Shown here one piece after another: positions 7,144-16,134 of a stretch of 34,961 nucleotides of DNA. The notes beneath the pieces are model-generated. The model made no database searches and had not been told where the DNA came from. It saw only the letters and a program-made list of their open reading frames with translations. How positions within the stretch are numbered: position 1 is the stretch's first letter; each line of letters starts with the position of its first letter. The stretch spans positions 1-34,961 of the forward strand of contig JAJCZH010000009.1 of NCBI GenBank assembly GCA_029262515.1. The letters run 5' to 3'. This DNA is from Deltaproteobacteria bacterium (GTDB lineage: Bacteria > Desulfobacterota > GWC2-55-46 > JADFVP01). The translations under genes and the position numbers were made by a program.

Positions 7144-8661
7144 ATGGCAGTAACAGACAGTATACTGAACAGACTACTCGACGGTACATCCATTAAGATT
7201 CCCTCTCTCCCCGTAGTAGGACTGAGGATCGTAGAGGCCTGCCAGAAAGAGGACTTCTGTCTCAACGAGCTTGTGCAGATTATCTCAACTGACCCAAACC
7301 TCACTGTCAAAACCATACGCCTAGTCAACTCTCCACTCTACTCGCTGATTGCACCGATCAAGAGCATAGACAAGGCCGTCGGGCTCCTCGGAGTCCATGC
7401 TATCAAGAATATAGCCCTCTCGTTCATCATTATTGACGATATGAACACGGATACGTACGTTGGTTTCGATAACAAGTATTTCTGGAAGAGATCGGTCACC
7501 TCCGCTGTAGCGGCCGAAATAATCTCCCAGAAACTGAAACTCAACCTCAGCGGCGCATTTGTCACAGCGCTGCTCATGGACATCGGCGTAATGGCAATGC
7601 ATATTTGCAAACCCGAGAGCTTTAAAGAGGTACTCCAAAAAAAGAAGGACTCGGAAAAGACCCAGATAGAGCTGGAACAGGAGATCTTCGGCTACGACCA
7701 TCAGGAGGTGGGCATGGAACTGCTGAAGGAGTGGGGGCTTCCGGAAGAAATATATATGCCGATTGCCTTCCAGCACAACCTAAAGGACTGCCCGCCCAAG
7801 TATCCTGCCCTCGCCTCGGCACTAAAGGTCGCCGATCTGACAAGCGCTATACTCAATAGCGACCTTAGCGCCAAACGGCTCTGCGAGCTTACTGCTATTC
7901 TTGACAGGAAGCACCAATTGAATGAAGAGACCATAAACTCCTATATGGAAGAGGTGGCTGAAAAGACTATTTCAACGCTGGCCACGTTTGAACTATCTGC
8001 CGGAGAAATGAAACCGTATTCAGAGATACTTCAGGAAGCAAATGAGGAACTCGCAAAAGTTGGCTCATCTTACATACATATGGTGCAGAAGATGAAGCAG
8101 ACAAACGAAGAGGCTGAAAACCTTACGGCAGAGCTGATGGAGTCTAACACGGAGTACAAAAAACTGGCATACAGGGACTCTCTTACAGGACTCTACAATC
8201 ATCGCTTCTTCCACGAGATGATAGAAAAGGAAATGAGCCGCGCCGAAAGATACCTGGCCAAGTTTACGCTCATACTGCTCGACATAGACAACCTGAAAGA
8301 GATCAACGATACACGAGGCCATAAGTACGGTGATATGGTAATCTCTGAATTCGGTAAGTACATACAACAATCAATCAGACAGTCGGATATGGGCGCACGT
8401 ATCGGTGGAGACGAATTTGCAATACTACTGCCAAATATGCACAATAATAATGCCGGGACCTTTGCCGAAAAGTTAAGAACAGGAGTTCTATCCCTCGGCG
8501 TAGAACATAAAGACGGTTCGATAAAGTTCACCATCAGCGTCGGAGTCGGAATATATACGCCAGCAGACGGTATCAAGACCAAAGGTGAGTTTATCGACGA
8601 GATAGACAAAGCCCTCTACAATTCAAAAACGCACGGAAGAAACCGCGTCTCCAAGTCCTGA
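7144..8661 (+). CDS. HDOD domain – diguanylate cyclase (GGDEF) signalling protein
   Basis: The product is 505 residues. An HDOD domain (about 14-215; IPSLPVVGLRIVEAC, TIRLVNSPLYS, AVGLLGVHAIKNIALS) is followed by a helical linker with coiled-coil character (about 280-345) and a GGDEF domain (about 345-505). The catalytic signature GGDEF is intact at 421-425. The inhibitory c-di-GMP site RQSD lies five residues before it, so an active, product-inhibited diguanylate cyclase is expected. No membrane segment is visible, so it is cytosolic. HDOD domains are regulatory; the ligand or partner is unknown. The gene stands alone behind a strong inverted repeat. The ATG has only a weak ribosome binding site. 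Confidence 0.93.
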   Translation: MAVTDSILNRLLDGTSIKIPSLPVVGLRIVEACQKEDFCLNELVQIISTDPNLTVKTIRLVNSPLYSLIAPIKSIDKAVGLLGVHAIKNIALSFIIIDDMNTDTYVGFDNKYFWKRSVTSAVAAEIISQKLKLNLSGAFVTALLMDIGVMAMHICKPESFKEVLQKKKDSEKTQIELEQEIFGYDHQEVGMELLKEWGLPEEIYMPIAFQHNLKDCPPKYPALASALKVADLTSAILNSDLSAKRLCELTAILDRKHQLNEETINSYMEEVAEKTISTLATFELSAGEMKPYSEILQEANEELAKVGSSYIHMVQKMKQTNEEAENLTAELMESNTEYKKLAYRDSLTGLYNHRFFHEMIEKEMSRAERYLAKFTLILLDIDNLKEINDTRGHKYGDMVISEFGKYIQQSIRQSDMGARIGGDEFAILLPNMHNNNAGTFAEKLRTGVLSLGVEHKDGSIKFTISVGVGIYTPADGIKTKGEFIDEIDKALYNSKTHGRNRVSKS

Positions 8662-8869
8662 AGAGTCGGCAGTTACCCCCCCATGACGCACGCTACGCTC
8701 CAATACCCACCCGTTTCTATACTCTACCAACCACAAATAAAAAAGGGCTTATCTATAACCCGGCATCCATACGGTTCACGAACCGACAGAGCAGGAACAG
8801 TATTGCCCATAGTCCGGTCTGCACATTCAGCTTATAAGATCAGAAGATCAGAAAAAACCGGAAATAAAA
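8662..8869. other. Non-coding stretch after the HDOD-GGDEF gene
   Basis: No gene, terminator or repeat was recognised for the plus-strand gene that ends here. A 72-codon plus ORF (8683-8901) has an unremarkable composition and runs into the tRNA terminator hairpin, so it is not called. Confidence 0.5.
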
Positions 8870-8899
8870 ACGGGCAGCATCTTAAAAGATGCTGCCCGT
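8866..8899 (-). terminator. Terminator of the tRNA-Val–tRNA-Asp unit
   Basis: A perfect 14-bp stem (8870-8883 with 8886-8899) is followed on the minus strand by TTTTTATTT. It lies beyond the 23-bp repeat array, so the array would be transcribed as part of the tRNA 3' trailer. Confidence 0.85.
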
Positions 8900-8954
8900 A
8901 AAATATTATCCAAACTCTGTTGCCGATACGGTTGGAACCCGGGGATTTAATCCT

Positions 8955-9156
8955 CTGCAGCCCGAAAATTTGGCTCCCTGCAGCCCGAAAATTTGGCTCC
9001 CTGCAGCCCGAAAATTTGGCTCCCTGCGGGTTGAAAATTTGGCTCCCTGCGGGTTGAAAATTTGGCTCCCTGCGGGTTGAAAATTTGGCTCCCTGCGGAT
9101 TGAAAATTTGGCTCCCTGCGGATTGTAAACTCGGCCCCCTGCGGGTTGTAAAAAAA
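8955..9156. repeat. Tandem array of 23-bp repeats (about 8.5 units)
   Basis: Units start at 8955, 8978, 9001, 9024, 9047, 9070, 9093 and 9116, with a partial ninth at 9139. Each begins CTGC(A/G)G and most end TTTGGCTCC. Three variants are ordered in blocks: AGCCCG (units 1-3), GGGTTG (4-6, partial 9) and GGATTG (7-8). Unit 8 and the partial unit next to the tRNA are the most diverged. There are no spacers, so it is not a CRISPR array. The 23-bp period shifts the reading frame each unit, so it is not protein-coding. It abuts the 3' end of tRNA-Asp. Confidence 0.97.
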
Positions 9157-9233
9157 TGGCGGGGCCGACGGGACTCGAACCCGCGGCCTCTGGCTTGACA
9201 GGCCAGCGTTATAACCAACTTAACTACGGCCCC
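9157..9233 (-). tRNA. tRNA-Asp (GTC)
   Basis: This is a 77-nt cloverleaf including an encoded CCA. The acceptor stem is GGGGCCG/CGGCCCC, the anticodon arm is CTGGC/GCCAG with loop CTGTCAA (anticodon GTC), and the T-loop is GGTTCGAGTCC. It lies 25 nt after tRNA-Val and is probably co-transcribed with it. Confidence 0.97.
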
Positions 9234-9258
9234 GCAACAAGTTTTTACTCTTTAAAAA

Positions 9259-9334
9259 TGGTAGGCGGTACAGGGCTCGAACCTGTGACCTCAGCCTTGT
9301 AAGGGCCGCGCTCTCCCAACTGAGCTAACCGCCC
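9259..9334 (-). tRNA. tRNA-Val (TAC)
   Basis: This is a 76-nt cloverleaf with encoded CCA. The acceptor stem is GGGCGGT/ACCGCCT, the anticodon loop is CTTACAA (anticodon TAC) and the T-arm contains GGTTCGAGCC. It is the first of a two-tRNA unit downstream of lon. Confidence 0.97.
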
Positions 9335-9349
9335 GACATCAGGTATTAA

Positions 9350-9380
9350 ATGAAAAAGAAACCCCGCACCATGGCGGGGC
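9350..9380 (-). terminator. Terminator of lon
   Basis: Arms 9362-9367 and 9374-9379 (six G:C pairs, extended by flanking bases) are followed on the minus strand by TTTCTTTTTC. The element sits between the lon stop codon and tRNA-Val. Confidence 0.85.
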
Positions 9381-9390
9381 TTCCCTGTAT

Positions 9391-9419
9391 TTTGTAACAA
9401 CTTTGGGTAGACTTGTCAA
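9391..9419 (-). promoter_or_regulatory. Possible promoter for the tRNA-Val–Asp unit
   Basis: TTGACA (9414-9419) is followed after 17 bp by TACAAA (9391-9396) on the minus strand. The predicted start near 9384 lies only a few bases before the lon terminator hairpin, which makes the arrangement odd; the weak -10 lowers confidence. Confidence 0.4.
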
Positions 9420-9436
9420 GCCAAATGACCTGACAT

Positions 9437-11857
9437 CTAGTGTCTTATTGCCCCGTCAACGGTATCGTTCGGATTGCGCCTAACCTCTTTATCGTCTAAA
9501 GGGGCCGCAAATATCTCCGAACGGTCCTTCACATCGAGTGCGCGCACCAGCACGTCATCAACATACGCAACAAGCACCGGTGTCACCTTCTTGAGTATAA
9601 GAGCCGGTATCTCTTTAAGATCCTTCTCATTCTCCTTCGGCACCAGCACGGTGGGTATCCCGGCCCTGTGCGCGGCCAGAAGTTTCTCTTTGAGCCCGCC
9701 GATCGGGAAGACCTTGCCGCGAAGCGTAATCTCGCCCGTCATCGCAACGCTCTTCTTGACCGGAATCCTCAGGAGCGCCGAAGCTATAGCCGTTGCCATG
9801 GTTATGCCGGCAGAAGGGCCGTCCTTCGGTATCGCGCCCTCCGGCACGTGAATATGGATATCTAGCTTCTGGTAAAAGTCTTTTTCGAGGCCGAACTCAG
9901 CCGCCCGACTTCTTATGTAACTCATAGCGGCCTGAGCAGACTCTTGCATAACGTCACCAAGTTTACCGGTAATTATAAGCTTGCCTTTGCCCGGCACGAG
10001 AGCGACTTCTATGGCGAGCAGCTCTCCCCCGTACTCTGTCCACGCAAGGCCCGTTGCCACTCCTATCTCGTCATGCTCCTCTATAGTACCGTAGCTGTAC
10101 TGAGGAACGCCAAGAAATTTCGCAAGCGTTCTCTTGCCGATCTTTACCCTCGTATCCTTACCATTCTTGAGTATCTCCCTGGCGCTCTTGCGGCATATAG
10201 CGGCTATCTGCCTCTCAAGGCCTCTGACTCCGGCCTCCTTGGTATACCGCCTTATTATGGTCATCATGGAGCCCTTATTCAGGTCGAGATTCTTCTCCGT
10301 AAGCCCGTGCAGCTTGAGCTGCTTGGTAAGAAGGAATTTTTCCACTATACGGAGCTTCTCAAGCTCGGTGTAACCTGGGATACGTATTATCTCCATACGG
10401 TCGAGAAGCGGATACGGTATGCCCTGCACCGAGTTAGCGGTAGTTAAAAACATTATCTTCGAAAGATCGTAGTCGCAGTCGAGATAATGGTCGTTAAAGG
10501 TATGGTTCTGCTCTGGATCAAGCACCTCAAGCAGCGCGCTCGCCGGGTCGCCACGGAAGTCGTGCCCCATCTTATCCACTTCGTCGAGCAGAAAGACCGG
10601 GTTGTTGCTGCCGGCCTTTTTGAGCGACTGAATAACCTTACCCGGCATGCTTCCAATATAAGTCCTGCGGTGGCCGCGTATCTCAGCCTCATCCTTTACC
10701 CCTCCGAGAGAGAGACGAACAAACTTCCGGCCTGTCGCATGCGCAATGCTGCGAGCCAGAGAGGTCTTACCAACTCCTGGCGGGCCAACAAGACAGAGAA
10801 TCGGGCCCTTCATCTCATCCACGAGACTCCGTACCGCAAGGTACTCGAGTATCCGCTCTTTGACCGGTTTGAGGCCGTAATGGTCCTGATCGAGCACATC
10901 TTCTGCAGCGTCGAGATCCTTACTCTCTTCGGTCACATCGTTCCAGGGAAGACCTACGATCCAGTCTATAAAGTTTCTGGAGACGGTCGCCTCGGCAGAC
11001 ATCGGAGACATCATCTTGAGCTTCTTCAGCTCCTGCCGGGCCTTCTTTGTCGCCTCCTTGCTCATCTTCTTCGCCTTTATCTTCTCTTCAAACTCGGTAA
11101 CCTCGCCCTTGAAGTCGTCCTTCTCGCCAAGCTCTTTCTGTATAGCTTTCATCTGCTCGCTCAGGTAGTACTCCTTCTGGGTCTTCTCCATCTGTTTCTT
11201 GACCCTCGAGCGTATCTTCTGCTCCACCTCAAGAATCTCTATCTCGCTCTCCATGATGGAGTAGAGCCTCTCAAGCCTCTTAACGGGGTTCGATATAGCG
11301 AGAAGCGCCTGCTTCTCTTCGAGTTTTACCGTCAGGTGAGATGCTATGGTATCGGCAAGGCGTCCAGGCGTCTCGATAGAGGTAACGGAAACAATCATCT
11401 CCGGTGGAATCCGCTTGTTGAACTTGACGTAAGACTCGAAAGACCTGATGGTTGAACGCACGAGGGCCTCTGCCTCCACGGTCTCTCCGCCGGTCTCGTC
11501 AACCTCTTCGGCCTCGACCATGAAACACTCGTCATCGTCTATATACTCCTTGATCTCGGCCCTTTGCTTACCCTCGACCAAAACCTTGACGGTTCCGTCC
11601 GGAAGCCTGAGCAACTGAAGTATCGTACCGAGCGTACCGACGTTGTAGATATCGGATCTCGACGGGTCCTCAGTCTTCGCCTTCTTCTGTGCAGCAAGCA
11701 GTATCGCCTTGTCGTCGCCCATTGCACGCTCTAAAGCGGCTATGGACTTCTCTCTGCCGACAAAGAGCGGAACGACCATATACGGAAAGATTATTATATC
11801 TCTTAAGGGTATTAATGGGACTATGAGCTTATCCTTCTCCAACTCTCCCACCTCCAT
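9437..11857 (-). CDS. lon: ATP-dependent Lon protease
   Basis: The product is 806 residues, a full-length LonA: N-terminal substrate-binding domain (about 12-205, [18 protein letters not shown]), coiled-coil linker, AAA+ domain with Walker A GPPGVGKT (358-365) and Walker [10 protein letters not shown], and the protease domain. The catalytic dyad is S682 in PKDGPSAG and K725 in GGLKEK, spaced as in E. coli Lon. Lon degrades misfolded and regulatory proteins in the cytosol. It follows clpX, but the clpX terminator (11968-11996) separates them, so lon probably has its own promoter in 11858-11970; I could not place one with confidence. I recognised neither a CIRCE element nor a sigma-32 promoter. 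Confidence 0.98.
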   Translation of the reverse strand: MEVGELEKDKLIVPLIPLRDIIIFPYMVVPLFVGREKSIAALERAMGDDKAILLAAQKKAKTEDPSRSDIYNVGTLGTILQLLRLPDGTVKVLVEGKQRAEIKEYIDDDECFMVEAEEVDETGGETVEAEALVRSTIRSFESYVKFNKRIPPEMIVSVTSIETPGRLADTIASHLTVKLEEKQALLAISNPVKRLERLYSIMESEIEILEVEQKIRSRVKKQMEKTQKEYYLSEQMKAIQKELGEKDDFKGEVTEFEEKIKAKKMSKEATKKARQELKKLKMMSPMSAEATVSRNFIDWIVGLPWNDVTEESKDLDAAEDVLDQDHYGLKPVKERILEYLAVRSLVDEMKGPILCLVGPPGVGKTSLARSIAHATGRKFVRLSLGGVKDEAEIRGHRRTYIGSMPGKVIQSLKKAGSNNPVFLLDEVDKMGHDFRGDPASALLEVLDPEQNHTFNDHYLDCDYDLSKIMFLTTANSVQGIPYPLLDRMEIIRIPGYTELEKLRIVEKFLLTKQLKLHGLTEKNLDLNKGSMMTIIRRYTKEAGVRGLERQIAAICRKSAREILKNGKDTRVKIGKRTLAKFLGVPQYSYGTIEEHDEIGVATGLAWTEYGGELLAIEVALVPGKGKLIITGKLGDVMQESAQAAMSYIRSRAAEFGLEKDFYQKLDIHIHVPEGAIPKDGPSAGITMATAIASALLRIPVKKSVAMTGEITLRGKVFPIGGLKEKLLAAHRAGIPTVLVPKENEKDLKEIPALILKKVTPVLVAYVDDVLVRALDVKDRSEIFAAPLDDKEVRRNPNDTVDGAIRH

Positions 11858-12255
11858 CTTCTTTTATATATAAAAACATCTGTACAGTTATCATCGCATG
11901 TAGATACGGTCCACACCTATCATAACACTCGCCACTCGCGTGACCAGAACTACACAATAGGATTTATAGAAAAAGAGGGGCGTAAAAGCCCCCTCGCCTT
12001 CAAAGTATACCGTGGAAAATAGGTTTTGCAGCGAAAATCGTAACCGCCTAAAGTATAGTTAAGTACGGGACACCAGCTTAAGACTCCGGTCTTACAGGTC
12101 AACTCCCCAACTCCGATAAACTCAACAGCCCCTCAACTACCGGCCTCCAGTTACAGGCCCTCATACGATACAACTCCGGCTGGATAACAGAACCCCGGCA
12201 AAAAAAGATTCCCGGTTAATAAAAGAGCCCCGGCTGAGTACCGGTGAAGAGCGAA
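11858..12255. other. clpX–lon intergenic region with a terminator and degenerate CCGG-rich repeats
   Basis: No gene is visible. A terminator lies at 11968-11996. Between it and the clpX stop, the minus strand carries several short, degenerate units starting CCGG at about 18-nt spacing (around 12180-12245), then repeated GGAGTTG-type motifs. The function, if any, is unknown. Confidence 0.5.
11968..11996 (-). terminator. Terminator downstream of clpX
   Basis: Arms 11975-11981 and 11988-11995 pair with one bulge around a short loop and are followed on the minus strand by TTTTTCT. It lies about 260 nt after the clpX stop, leaving an unusually long 3' UTR. Confidence 0.82.
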
Positions 12256-13506
12256 TCAGGCAGTTTCAGCCCTATTGCCATAAACGATAATAGGCTTTGC
12301 CTTATCGGTAATAACATCTTCGTTAATTATACACTCTTTTATATTATTCTGCGACGGCAGTTCGTACATCGTGTCGAGCATAGCCGTTTCGAGTATAGCC
12401 CTCAGCCCCCTCGCCCCGGACTTCCTGCTCAGGGATTCCCTGGCAACTGCGGAGCGGGCGCCGTCTGTAAATTTCAGTTTAACGTTCTCCAGCTCAAAGA
12501 GCTTCTGGTACTGCTTGATTATAGCATGCTTCGGCTCGGTCAGAATCCTTACGAGGTCATGTTCAGAGAGCTCATTAAGAGTCGCAATAACAGGAAGACG
12601 TCCCATGAACTCGGGAATCAGGCCGTACCCGAGAAAGTCCTGCGGCTCTACCATATAGAGCAGCTTTGCAGAGTCCTTCTCTACGTTGACATGCTTCTTT
12701 ACCTCGGAATTAAAACCGACGGTCCTCTTTCCGACCCTCTGGGCTATAATATCGTCGAGCCCGGAGAAAGCACCTCCGCAGATAAAGAGTACATTCGAGG
12801 TATCTACCTGCAGGAACTCCTGCTGCGGGTGCTTGCGTCCGCCCTTAGGCGGCACGTTTGCAACCGTACCCTCTATAATCTTCAATAGAGCCTGCTGCAC
12901 GCCCTCACCGGAGACGTCTCTGGTGATCGACGGGCTATCGCTCTTGCGAGATATCTTATCTATTTCATCTATGTAGACAATACCGCGCTGTGCCCGCTCA
13001 ATATCATAATCGGCATTCTGAAGCAGGCTCAGTATTATGTTCTCTACATCCTCACCGACATAACCGGCCTCTGTAAGGGTTGTGGCGTCGGCAATGGTAA
13101 AGGGTACGTTGAGAACCCTTGCGAGCGTTTGAGCCAGAAGGGTCTTTCCTGAGCCTGTAGGGCCGACAAGGAGAATATTCGACTTCTGTATCTCTACATT
13201 GCCGATTGCCGTCTTCGCCTCTATCCGTTTATAGTGATTATGAACCGCAACAGAGAGGACCTTCTTGGCATGATCCTGGCCGATAACATACTCATCGAGC
13301 GTGGTCTTTATCTCCATCGGCTTGGGAATCTTCTGGTCGTGCTTCTTAAACTCCTCTTTTTCGTACTCTTCCGCTATAATATCGTTGCACAGCTCTATAC
13401 ACTCGTCGCAGATGTAGACCAGTGGCCCCGCTACAAGTTTACGAACCTCATCCTGGCCTTTGTTGCAGAATGAGCAGGTTAGGTAACTACTGCCTTTTTT
13501 ATTCAT
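12256..13506 (-). CDS. clpX: ATP-dependent Clp protease ATP-binding subunit ClpX
   Basis: The product is 416 residues. The N-terminal zinc-binding domain has C11, C14, C33 and C36. The AAA+ domain carries Walker A GPTGSGKT, pore loop GYVGED and Walker [10 protein letters not shown]. The ClpP-docking loop reads VGF (in [10 protein letters not shown]) where E. coli has IGF. ClpX unfolds tagged substrates and feeds them to ClpP in the cytosol. It lies 116 nt after clpP; the ATG has an AGAGGAAA ribosome binding site. All motifs are intact. Confidence 0.98.
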   Translation of the reverse strand: MNKKGSSYLTCSFCNKGQDEVRKLVAGPLVYICDECIELCNDIIAEEYEKEEFKKHDQKIPKPMEIKTTLDEYVIGQDHAKKVLSVAVHNHYKRIEAKTAIGNVEIQKSNILLVGPTGSGKTLLAQTLARVLNVPFTIADATTLTEAGYVGEDVENIILSLLQNADYDIERAQRGIVYIDEIDKISRKSDSPSITRDVSGEGVQQALLKIIEGTVANVPPKGGRKHPQQEFLQVDTSNVLFICGGAFSGLDDIIAQRVGKRTVGFNSEVKKHVNVEKDSAKLLYMVEPQDFLGYGLIPEFMGRLPVIATLNELSEHDLVRILTEPKHAIIKQYQKLFELENVKLKFTDGARSAVARESLSRKSGARGLRAILETAMLDTMYELPSQNNIKECIINEDVITDKAKPIIVYGNRAETA

Positions 13507-13622
13507 TTGAGCTACTTTCCTCTGGTATCAGAATTTAACAGCCTTGTGTCGCCACTTAACCGGTACTATTATGACTGATATTATATCGTCAAAAAAGAGT
13601 ATATTCTGAAGCAAATATCGTT

Positions 13623-14246
13623 CTAATCCTTCTTTTCGTCCTTGTTTTCGTCACTCGGAGAGACAAAAAGCCTCTTTTCGATGACTGAATCAATTATACC
13701 ATACTCTTTTGCCTCCTGCGAGGTCATAAAGAAATCCCTCTCAGTATCGACATAGAGCTTCTCTCTTTCCTGATTAGTATGCTTCATCAGTATCTTGGTA
13801 AGCTCTTCACGTATTCTCAGTATCTCCTTGGCCTGAATATCTATATCGGTCGCTTGTCCCTGCGCTCCGCCTAGCGGCTGGTGAATAAGAACGCGCGCAT
13901 TAGGCAGCGCAAACCTCTTGCCGGCCGCTCCGCCTGCCAGAAGAACCGCGCCCATCGAGGCGGCCTGACCTATACAGATTGTAGTGACATCGGGCTTGAT
14001 ATACTGCATGGTATCGTAGATTGCTAGCCCGGCGCTTACGACTCCGCCCGGTGAGTTCACATACAGATGTATGTCCTTATCCGGGTCCTCACTCTCAAGA
14101 AAGAGCAGCTGGGCAATAATCAGGTTTGCAACATTATCGTCCACACCGCTGCCGAGAAAAATGATCCTGTCTCTAAGGAGCCTCGAAAAGATATCATACG
14201 CCCTCTCTCCACGGCCTGTCTGCTCTACCACCATTGGAACCAGCAT
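13623..14246 (-). CDS. clpP: ATP-dependent Clp protease proteolytic subunit ClpP
   Basis: The product is 207 residues, the usual length. The catalytic triad is S97 (GQAASMGA), H122 (LIHQPLGG) and D171 (DTERDFFMT), all present. The N-terminus [20 protein letters not shown] is canonical, and the C-terminal tail is charged. It forms the tetradecameric chamber used by ClpX. It sits between tig and clpX, the classic order. A GGAGG site followed by eight T residues precedes the ATG at good spacing. Confidence 0.98.
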   Translation of the reverse strand: MLVPMVVEQTGRGERAYDIFSRLLRDRIIFLGSGVDDNVANLIIAQLLFLESEDPDKDIHLYVNSPGGVVSAGLAIYDTMQYIKPDVTTICIGQAASMGAVLLAGGAAGKRFALPNARVLIHQPLGGAQGQATDIDIQAKEILRIREELTKILMKHTNQEREKLYVDTERDFFMTSQEAKEYGIIDSVIEKRLFVSPSDENKDEKKD

Positions 14247-14363
14247 AAAAAAACCTCCGTTACTTGTAAAGCTGCCTTTGGATTGACTCTATACCCGTTG
14301 AACGGCCATGTGACAGCGAATGTATAAAAACTGAAGCACCTGTGCGCCTCGGATAAACCTGGG

Positions 14364-15701
14364 CTAAGCCTTCTTCTGCTCTGCTATTATAATGTCGAAT
14401 GCCGCCTCGTGCTTAAGACCGTCCTCGATAACTCCGAGAGACCCCTCCTGCTCTATGCGCTCCATTAGCGACTCGTAAGGAATCTGCCTCTGCTCTGCCA
14501 GATGTCTTACGGCCTTATCGACCTCCTCAGTCGAAACCTCAAGGTTTTCAGACGCCGAGATAGAGTCCAGTACGATATCCTCTCTAACACGCCTTTCAGC
14601 CTCGCTCCTGTACTTCTCCTTCAACTCATCGGGCCCGAGATTAGCATCTTCAGGGTCCATATTACCGGCTTTCATACTGTCTACAATATTATTTAGTATG
14701 ACCGAATGGTACCTGTCCACAAGGCTGGTCGGGAGTTCGAACTGATGTTTCTCTATCAGTTTATCGAGGATCTCCGTCTTTATCCGCTCCTTCTCACTCT
14801 CCGCCTTTACAGAGACCAGATCGTCGGCCACCTTCTTGCGAAGGGTCTCGAGGCTCTCCTCGTTAAGGTCCTTGGCAAACTCGTCGTCTATATCCGGCAG
14901 CCTCTTTTCCTTGACGGCTTTTACCGTAATCTTGAAGAGCGCGTCTTTATCGGCAAGCTCTTTATCCTTGTACGTCTCGGGAATCTTAAGGGTCACCTCT
15001 TTAACCGTATCCTTCTTTACTCCCTTTACCGCAGTATCAAAACCGGGAAGCGGGGTATTGCTGCCTATCATTACCGGAAAATCATCGGCCTTAATATCAT
15101 CTACGGGTTTGCCGTTCACAGAGGCCTCAAAGTCTACGGTAACAAGGTCGTTGTCCGCCCCCGCTCTGTCGACTTCAACGTACTCTACTCTCGACTCTGC
15201 AAGTCTGGAGAGCGCATCCTCTACATCTGCATCGCTAACCTCGGTCTCCTGCTTAGAAAGCTCCATACCCCTGTAGCCCTCTATCTTGACGTCCGGAGAG
15301 ACCTCACAGGTCGCAACATAGGTCAGGTCCGCATTGCTGTCGATTTTCAACGATTCAAAATCGATTTCGGGGTTACCGGCCGGCGACAAGTTGTTATCAC
15401 GTACCGCTTTTGTGTACGAAAGCTCCACCAGGCGCCCGGAGACGTCGGCCATAACACTCTCGCCGAACTTTGCCTGCAGCACGCCGCGCGGCACTGCGCC
15501 CTTTCTAAATCCTGCAATCGAGGCCGTGGACTTGAGATTGCGGTAAGCGGAATCTATCTCTGACTTTACGGTCTCCTTGGGTACCGTAATAGTCAGGCGC
15601 TTTTTGACCGTGCTGATCTCCTCTATAGCGACCTTTATTTCTATATCCGTATTTCCGTGATGCTTGTGATCATGTGCATGATCGTGCTTATGTTTTGCCA
15701 T
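14364..15701 (-). CDS. tig: Trigger factor with a histidine-rich N-terminus
   Basis: The product is 445 residues. The ribosome-binding domain holds the signature loop GFRKGAVP; an FKBP-type domain follows (about 165-250, with NDLVTVDFEA and PLPGFDTAVKG) and then the long helical C-terminal chaperone domain. Trigger factor binds nascent chains at the ribosome exit and has prolyl isomerase activity. I chose the ATG at 15699-15701 (GGGGAAG site upstream); the longer frame reads through tRNA-Leu and is artefactual. The chosen start gives an unusual N-terminal extension with about eight His in residues 4-15, ahead of the normal start of the domain near residue 20. It is first in tig–clpP–clpX. Confidence 0.96.
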   Translation of the reverse strand: MAKHKHDHAHDHKHHGNTDIEIKVAIEEISTVKKRLTITVPKETVKSEIDSAYRNLKSTASIAGFRKGAVPRGVLQAKFGESVMADVSGRLVELSYTKAVRDNNLSPAGNPEIDFESLKIDSNADLTYVATCEVSPDVKIEGYRGMELSKQETEVSDADVEDALSRLAESRVEYVEVDRAGADNDLVTVDFEASVNGKPVDDIKADDFPVMIGSNTPLPGFDTAVKGVKKDTVKEVTLKIPETYKDKELADKDALFKITVKAVKEKRLPDIDDEFAKDLNEESLETLRKKVADDLVSVKAESEKERIKTEILDKLIEKHQFELPTSLVDRYHSVILNNIVDSMKAGNMDPEDANLGPDELKEKYRSEAERRVREDIVLDSISASENLEVSTEEVDKAVRHLAEQRQIPYESLMERIEQEGSLGVIEDGLKHEAAFDIIIAEQKKA

Positions 15702-15750
15702 CAAAACTTCCCCTTTACGCTGTGCTATAAGAATATAAGTACTTAAAAGA

Positions 15751-15833
15751 TGGTGCGAGAGGGGGGACTTGAACCCCCACGGTTGCCCACCAGATCCTAA
15801 GTCTGGCGCGTCTGCCAATTCCGCCACTCTCGC
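15751..15833 (-). tRNA. tRNA-Leu (TAG)
   Basis: This 83-nt class II tRNA includes CCA. The acceptor stem is GCGAGAG/CTCTCGC, the anticodon loop is CTTAGGA (anticodon TAG), and there is a long variable arm (GGGCAACC). It lies 49 nt upstream of tig and is probably co-transcribed with it, as in many deltaproteobacteria. Confidence 0.97.
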
Positions 15834-15881
15834 AAAAAACGATCTCTCCCGTGCCCTGCTTAGAGTGGAGCACCGGTTATA

Positions 15882-15910
15882 AAGATAGTACCCGGCAGCA
15901 TCAAAGTCAA
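15882..15910 (-). promoter_or_regulatory. Promoter of tRNA-Leu–tig–clpP–clpX
   Basis: TTGACT (15905-15910) is followed after 17 bp by TATCTT (15882-15887) on the minus strand. The predicted start near 15875 is about 40 nt before the tRNA. Confidence 0.55.
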
Positions 15911-15970
15911 ATAATGAAACTTCACACCACTTCTCTGGTCTAACTTTCAGGCAATTTGCCCGTATCTATA

Positions 15971-15996
15971 AAAAAAACCCCGCCTTAATAGGGGGT
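15971..15996 (-). terminator. Weak terminator downstream of the chemoreceptor gene
   Basis: Short G:C arms (15977-15981 and 15992-15996) around a loop of about 10 nt are followed on the minus strand by seven T residues. Confidence 0.5.
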
Positions 15997-16134
15997 CACT
16001 ATACCAACCTAAACTACGCTATTTAAAAAAACAGAGCAGAAAACGAATTCATTATATTTAATTCAAAGCTACCATGCAATAAAAAAAGAGAAGGGCTGAA
16101 GCGGGCTTTACTACCCCGTGGAAAACCTGCGAGC

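Larger units (their letters stand above)
15834..16134. other. Intergenic region between tRNA-Leu and the chemoreceptor gene
   Basis: The region holds the tRNA-Leu/tig promoter and a weak terminator for the chemoreceptor gene. No further gene was seen. Confidence 0.6.

Noticed and set aside
8925-8955. T-arm-like remnant of a third tRNA (GGGTTCCAACC on the minus strand)
   Set aside because: No acceptor, D or anticodon arm could be found around it.
8955-9156. CRISPR array
   Set aside because: Units are contiguous with no spacers, and no cas genes are present.
8832-9218. 128-codon minus-strand ORF with a repeated Gln/Phe/Asn/Arg-rich protein
   Set aside because: It is the translation of tRNA-Asp plus the 23-bp repeat array and terminator hairpin; the period shifts frame each unit and there is no ribosome binding site.
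10487-11455. 322-codon plus-strand ORF antisense to lon
   Set aside because: Lon is certain on the other strand; the ORF is a shadow with Leu/Arg-rich composition and no recognisable domain.
11858-11970. Heat-shock promoter or CIRCE element before lon
   Set aside because: No CIRCE inverted repeat and no sigma-32-like pair at correct spacing was found.
14706-15563. 285-codon plus-strand ORF antisense to tig
   Set aside because: Shadow of trigger factor; no ribosome binding site or domain.
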